Assembly: GCA_030849945.1 (NCBI GenBank)
Contig: JAVDKK010000001.1
Span: 1,798,001 to 1,862,000 of the forward strand
Direction of reading: 5' to 3'
DNA length: 64,000 bases
Source: Schauerella fraxinea
GTDB lineage: Bacteria > Pseudomonadota > Gammaproteobacteria > Burkholderiales > Burkholderiaceae_B
Made by a program: the position numbers and the translations under genes. Shown one piece after another: positions 60,145 to 64,000 of the stretch (within the stretch, counting starts at the first letter, position 1; every line of letters begins with the position of its first letter). The notes beneath the pieces were generated by a model. The model was not told where the DNA came from. It saw only the letters and a list, made by a program, of their open reading frames with translations, and did no database searches.

Positions 60145-60620
60145 TTTTCATCCGATTCCTCGACCCCGACTTGATGCTCGAACACCAACTTTCCGCCCAG
60201 CCAGCCCGCCGTCCCCACCAGTGCAGCCCCCAGGCCGGAAAGGTAGATACCTTCGTACAAAATCGATTCGATCGGGTCGCGCAAACGAAAGAGCCAATTG
60301 ATGGCGCCAACGGCCAACAACATCACTGCCGCGACGAAGTGCGTCCAACTGGCCGCGCGATGACGGATGTCGGCCACCCACAACAATTCGATGGTGCCGG
60401 CCAGACCGGCCAACGTGCCCATGACGGTAGCCGAGCCCAGGAGCCACATCGACGCCCGTGCCCAGAACAGATCGCCCGAGAACCAGAACGCGCCGTCGCT
60501 CGCGAATGCGCCGAGATAGAAGGCGATCGGAAAGGTCACCAACATCGGATGCAAGGGGTGGCGCGCGATGGCCACGTGCGTGTCGGTGCCCTTTGGCAGG
60601 GGGCGGTGAAAGGGCTTCAT
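60141..60620 (-). CDS. DUF2231 domain membrane protein
   Basis: 159 residues from the ATG at 60620. Four hydrophobic segments with the family pattern ARHPLHPMLVTFPIAFYLGAFASD, then WLLGSATVMGTLAGLAGTIELLWV, HRAASWTHFVAAVMLLAVGAINWLFR and a final YLSGLGAALVGTAGWLGGKLV. The HP-HPM repeat of His and Pro near the start is typical of DUF2231. It is commonly placed next to cytochrome oxidase clusters in Proteobacteria, in line with the genes here. Its role is unknown. Confidence 0.85.
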   Translation of the reverse strand: MKPFHRPLPKGTDTHVAIARHPLHPMLVTFPIAFYLGAFASDGAFWFSGDLFWARASMWLLGSATVMGTLAGLAGTIELLWVADIRHRAASWTHFVAAVMLLAVGAINWLFRLRDPIESILYEGIYLSGLGAALVGTAGWLGGKLVFEHQVGVEESDEN

Positions 60621-61589
60621 GACGGCAATACTCGAGAAGGAGAGGGCCAGATCCAAGCGGCGCGCGCCTCGCTGGGCAACTGGTTCGCACAGTACCACAG
60701 GGGATGGCTGCTGCTGATCGCCTTGGCGTGTGCGGGTTGCAGCGATGGTGCGCTCTCTACGCTGCAACCTGCGGGGCCGGCGAGTGCCTCGGTCGCGCGG
60801 GTCTGGTGGTGGATGCTGGGCGTGGGCACGGCGGTGCTGTTTTTTGTGGTTGGCTGTGCCGCCTGGGCGATGCGGGGCCGGTCGCGCAGATTGTCGACGC
60901 GCGGCGCGGGGCGCTTGATTGTGCTGGGTGGCGTCGTGTTGCCCACCGTGGCGATGACGGCGTTGCTGATCTGGGGCCTGCCTGCGGGCGACGCGTTGCG
61001 CAATCCATTGGTGGGTGGCAAACCTTTCGACGTTCATGTGCGCGGCCATCAATGGTGGTGGGAAGTGCGCTACCCGGGGACAGCGCAAGCGCCGGCGCGA
61101 GATGCCAACGATATTCATATCCCGGCCGGGCAGCCGGTGCGTTTTACGATCGAGAGCGCCGACGTGATTCACAGCTTCTGGGTACCGCGTTTGGGCGGCA
61201 AGATCGATGCGATCCCCGGCCGCGCCAACGTGTTGTGGCTGCAGGCTGATGAGCCGGGCGAGTACGCGGGCACCTGTGCCGAGTTCTGCGGCCTGGAGCA
61301 TGCCGGCATGCGCGTGCGGGTGATCGCGCATGCGCCCGACGCGTTGCCGGCCGCACTGCGTGAGGCGGCCGATGCCGCGCCGCAGCGTGTTGCCATCGAA
61401 GCCACGCCGCGTACGGCGCAAGAGCGCAATGCCGCTGCCGTGGCGTTGCCGCCGCTGGAGCGCGGCGCTCAGCCTGCCGATACGCCGAATGCGCAGAATC
61501 CATCCGAAGGCGCGCCGGCCCCCGAGGGCGCAGCCGTTTCGCCCTCCGCGCCGCAAGCGGGACCCGCACAATCTGGAGCCTCGCAATGA
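60606..61589 (+). CDS. Cytochrome c oxidase subunit II (start uncertain)
   Basis: 327 residues if GTG 60606 is used. A lipobox ALACAGC follows a hydrophobic segment, then two membrane helices (VWWWMLGVGTAVLFFVV, VLPTVAMTALLIWGLP) and the periplasmic domain with the dinuclear copper site: SADVIHSFWVPRLGGK (His) and GTCAEFCGLEHAGMRVRVI (Cys, Glu, Cys, His, Met). The long Pro/Ala-rich tail is unusual but not unique. AAGGAG (60637-60642) points eight bases downstream to an in-frame ATC at 60651, not to an ATG. The stop overlaps the subunit I start (ATGA). Confidence 0.87.
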   Translation: MKGLHDGNTREGEGQIQAARASLGNWFAQYHRGWLLLIALACAGCSDGALSTLQPAGPASASVARVWWWMLGVGTAVLFFVVGCAAWAMRGRSRRLSTRGAGRLIVLGGVVLPTVAMTALLIWGLPAGDALRNPLVGGKPFDVHVRGHQWWWEVRYPGTAQAPARDANDIHIPAGQPVRFTIESADVIHSFWVPRLGGKIDAIPGRANVLWLQADEPGEYAGTCAEFCGLEHAGMRVRVIAHAPDALPAALREAADAAPQRVAIEATPRTAQERNAAAVALPPLERGAQPADTPNAQNPSEGAPAPEGAAVSPSAPQAGPAQSGASQ

Positions 61590-64000
61590 GTTCGCCGCTG
61601 TCAACCGCCGACGCCCAACGCAACGCTTCGCCCGTCGCCCGCCACCGCGCGCTGGAAGCGCTTTGGCGCGACCCTACTGGTTGGGGCAGTTTTGCGGCCG
61701 TCAATCATTCGACCATTGGCCGCCGTTTCATTCTGACGGCGTTGGTATTTTTCCTGGTGGGCGGCGTGCTCGCGATGTTGATTCGCGCGCAGCTGGCTAC
61801 CTCCGGCGCTGGGTTTCTCGATAGCGAAACGTATAACCAGATCTTCACGATGCACGGAACATTGATGATGTTCCTGTTTGCGATTCCCATGCTCGAGGGC
61901 TTCGCGATGTATCTGCTGCCCAAGATGCTGGGCGCGCGCGATCTGGCGTATCCGCGCTTGGGTGCGTACGCCTATTGGTGTTATCTCTGCGGCGGGTTGA
62001 TTTTGTTGGTCGGCATGGCGTTGGGTCTGGCGCCGTCGTCGGGCTGGTTCATGTATACGCCGCTGTCCGGCGCGCAATACAGCCCCGGCATCAACGCCGA
62101 TATCTGGCTGATCGGCATTACGTTCGCCGAAATTTCGGCCATCTGTGCCGGCGTGGAATTGATTACCTCCATCCTCACCTTGCGCGCGCCGGGCATGCGG
62201 CTCGATCGCATGCCGCTCTTTGCCTGGTATGTGCTGGTCACCGCCGGCATGATTCTGATCGGCTTCCCGCCGCTCATCCTGGGCAGCATTCTGCTCGAGC
62301 TCGAGCGGGCATTCGGATTGCCGTTTTTCGAGGTCGCACGCGGTGGCGATCCCTTGCTGTGGCAGCACCTGTTCTGGATGTTCGGGCACCCTGAGGTATA
62401 CATCATCTTCCTGCCCGCGGCCGGCATGGTCTCCACGATGATTCCCACGTTTGCACGCCATCCGATGGTGGGCTACCGCTGGATCGTGGCCAGCATCGTG
62501 TTGCTGGCCGTCGCGAGTTTTGGGCTATGGGTGCATCACATGTTCACGGTGGGCATTCCGCATCTGGCGCAATCGTTTTTCTCGATCGCCAGCATGCTGG
62601 TGGCCATTCCTACCGGCGTGCAGTTCTTTGCGTGGATTGCCACGTTGTGGATGGGCAAGCCGGTGTGGCGCCTGCCGATGCTGTATCTGGCGGGTTTCCT
62701 GTTTGTGTTCGTGGCTGGCGGTCTGACCGGCGTCATGCTGGCCTTGGTGCCGTTCAACTGGCAGGTACACGACACGCATTTCGTGGTCGCGCACATGCAC
62801 TACGTGCTTACGGGCGGATTGTTGTTCCCGCTGTTTGCGGCGGTGTATTACTGGATGCCGCACATGACCGGGCGGATGCCGTCGGAGCGTTTGGGAACAT
62901 GGTCGTTCTGGTTGATCTTCGGCGGCTTCAATGTGGCGTTCCTGCCCATGCATCTGACCGGGCTGTTGGGCATGCCGCGGCGGGTGTTTGCGTACCCCGA
63001 GGGACTGGGGTGGGACACGATCAACATGGTGTCGTCCATCGGCAGTTTCGTGATGGCGATGGGCGTGGCGCTCTTCATTCTCGATGTGTTCGTGCATGCC
63101 CGTATCGGGCGCTTGTCGCCGCGCAACCCTTGGGGGGCGAGCACCTTGGAATGGGCAATGCCCACTCCCGCGCCCAGCTACAACTTCGCTGCGCTGCCCG
63201 CGGTCGACGATCGCGATCCGCTGTGGCGCACGCCTGATCTGGGCGGCGATCTGGCGGGTGGCCGTGGCGCGTTGGCCACCTGGACGCCGGGCGTGCGGGA
63301 GACGTTGGCCGTGGATATTGTGGAAGGCGAGCCCACGCACGTGGTGCGCTTGCCTGGCCCCAGCTATATGCCGTTCGCGGCCGCCATGGCCACGGCCGTC
63401 TTTTTTCTTTGCGTGCTGTTCAAGGTGTACGTGGTCGCCATTGCGGGCGCGGCAATCGCGCTGGCGCTCTTCATCGTGTGGGCATGGCGCACGGGCGCGG
63501 ATGACCGCACGCGCATCACCCCCGAACAGTCCGATACCTTGCTGCCGCACACCCATGTGTCCGGCACGCCCGGTGTGTGGGGCGTGGGGCTTGCCCTCAC
63601 GGCAAACGGCACGCTCTTCGCGGCCTTGCTGTTCGGCTATGGCTTTCTGTGGCTGATCGCCCCGAACTGGCCGCCTGCAGCGTTCATCGATGTGTCGCCG
63701 TTGTGGTTCGCCGTTGCGGCGATGTCGGCTGCGCTGGCTTGGTTCGGCGCCGGCCGTGCGCTGCGTGCCGAGCGGCGCGGACGTATCGCCACGCGCGAGC
63801 AAGGTGTGCTGGTGTGCGCCATCGGCGGGTTGGCGTTGGCAGGCTGCACAGCCGCCATTCTGGCGGGCGCGCCGCCCGCACGCGAGCACGCTTATGCGGC
63901 TACCACGAGCGTGTTGCTGGGCTACGTCATGCTGCACGCTGCGATTGGCCTGGTGTTTTGCGCCGTGAGTTGGCGGCGCGGACGGTCGACGCAGCATGTG
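61586..64000 (+). CDS. Cytochrome c oxidase subunit I/III fusion, partial at 3' end
   Basis: Open to the window end, at least 805 codons, so larger than a plain subunit I (~530). The subunit I part carries the heme and copper ligands: FTMHGTLMMFLF, LFWMFGHPEVYIIFLP (His-Pro-Glu-Val-Tyr), WVHHMFTVGIP and FVVAHMHYVLTGG. After SYMPFAAAMATAVFFL a second part begins (LLPHTHVSGTPGVWGVGLALTANGTLFAALLFGYGFLWLIAPNWPP), with a helix pattern that resembles subunit III. Fused CtaD-CtaE proteins are known in some bacterial aa3-type oxidases. It overlaps subunit II by four bases; the true C-terminus is outside the window. Confidence 0.9.
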   Translation, partial: MSSPLSTADAQRNASPVARHRALEALWRDPTGWGSFAAVNHSTIGRRFILTALVFFLVGGVLAMLIRAQLATSGAGFLDSETYNQIFTMHGTLMMFLFAIPMLEGFAMYLLPKMLGARDLAYPRLGAYAYWCYLCGGLILLVGMALGLAPSSGWFMYTPLSGAQYSPGINADIWLIGITFAEISAICAGVELITSILTLRAPGMRLDRMPLFAWYVLVTAGMILIGFPPLILGSILLELERAFGLPFFEVARGGDPLLWQHLFWMFGHPEVYIIFLPAAGMVSTMIPTFARHPMVGYRWIVASIVLLAVASFGLWVHHMFTVGIPHLAQSFFSIASMLVAIPTGVQFFAWIATLWMGKPVWRLPMLYLAGFLFVFVAGGLTGVMLALVPFNWQVHDTHFVVAHMHYVLTGGLLFPLFAAVYYWMPHMTGRMPSERLGTWSFWLIFGGFNVAFLPMHLTGLLGMPRRVFAYPEGLGWDTINMVSSIGSFVMAMGVALFILDVFVHARIGRLSPRNPWGASTLEWAMPTPAPSYNFAALPAVDDRDPLWRTPDLGGDLAGGRGALATWTPGVRETLAVDIVEGEPTHVVRLPGPSYMPFAAAMATAVFFLCVLFKVYVVAIAGAAIALALFIVWAWRTGADDRTRITPEQSDTLLPHTHVSGTPGVWGVGLALTANGTLFAALLFGYGFLWLIAPNWPPAAFIDVSPLWFAVAAMSAALAWFGAGRALRAERRGRIATREQGVLVCAIGGLALAGCTAAILAGAPPAREHAYAATTSVLLGYVMLHAAIGLVFCAVSWRRGRSTQHV

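Overview
The window is GC-rich, densely packed bacterial DNA. Its gene content points to a betaproteobacterium of the order Burkholderiales, most likely Alcaligenaceae (Bordetella/Achromobacter relatives). The signs are a Bug-type tripartite tricarboxylate transporter receptor with an IclR regulator and a class III CoA transferase, a Burkholderiales-style Tad pilus locus with DUF3613 and DUF2968 proteins, a FecI/FecR/TonB-receptor set and a TetR-controlled RND pump. No rRNA, tRNA, CRISPR array, insertion sequence or prophage was recognised. Family assignments come from reading motifs; no database search was run.

Layout. 1-3673: tail of an ABC solute-binding protein, then a tightly coupled aromatic-ring dioxygenase operon (alpha, beta, an isochorismatase-fold protein without its catalytic triad, and a short-chain dehydrogenase). 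3719-6022: stress-type genes on the minus strand (degenerate KGG protein, DUF892 ferritin-like protein, zinc alcohol dehydrogenase). 6462-9152: two divergent MFS carriers. 9146-13487: an AttEFGH-like ABC exporter (ATPase, FtsX permease, CrtC/AttH lipoprotein). 13604-17996: Bug receptor, IclR regulator, CoA transferase and TauD-type oxygenase, with one identical palindromic operator before each of the two plus-strand units. 18029-22428: MarR regulator, collagen-like lipoprotein and a TpsB-like outer-membrane protein.

23073-38612: MHYT membrane protein followed by a nearly complete Tad/Flp pilus locus (flp pilin, prepilin peptidase, two TadE-type pseudopilins, CpaB, CpaC, CpaE, CpaF, TadB, TadC, TadD, DUF3613, TadG) and then a sigma-54 activator and a DUF2968 lipoprotein. 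38618-42692: FecI, FecR and a TonB receptor with a signalling domain, with a candidate Fur box. 42859-49490: TetR regulator divergent from an RND efflux operon. 49665-54744: iron-uptake group resembling the piu locus (PiuC-type hydroxylase, FMN hydroxyacid oxidase, catecholate-type TonB receptor, Sel1-repeat protein). 54973-59555: APC permease, exported methyltransferase, exported alpha/beta hydrolase, orphan MetQ and a Fur-like regulator with altered metal sites. 59731-64000: CopD/HemJ-like membrane protein, DUF2231 protein, cytochrome oxidase subunit II, and a fused subunit I/III gene running off the end.

Points most worth a second look: the triad-less isochorismatase homologue inside the dioxygenase operon; the TpsB-like protein with a degenerate VRGY motif beside a collagen-like lipoprotein and no recognisable TpsA; a related ~35-bp intergenic element before three genes; the Fur paralogue lacking CxxC motifs; a SAM methyltransferase with a signal peptide; and start/stop overlap chains (tiny ORFs) linking genes at 12787-12823 and 3991-4032.
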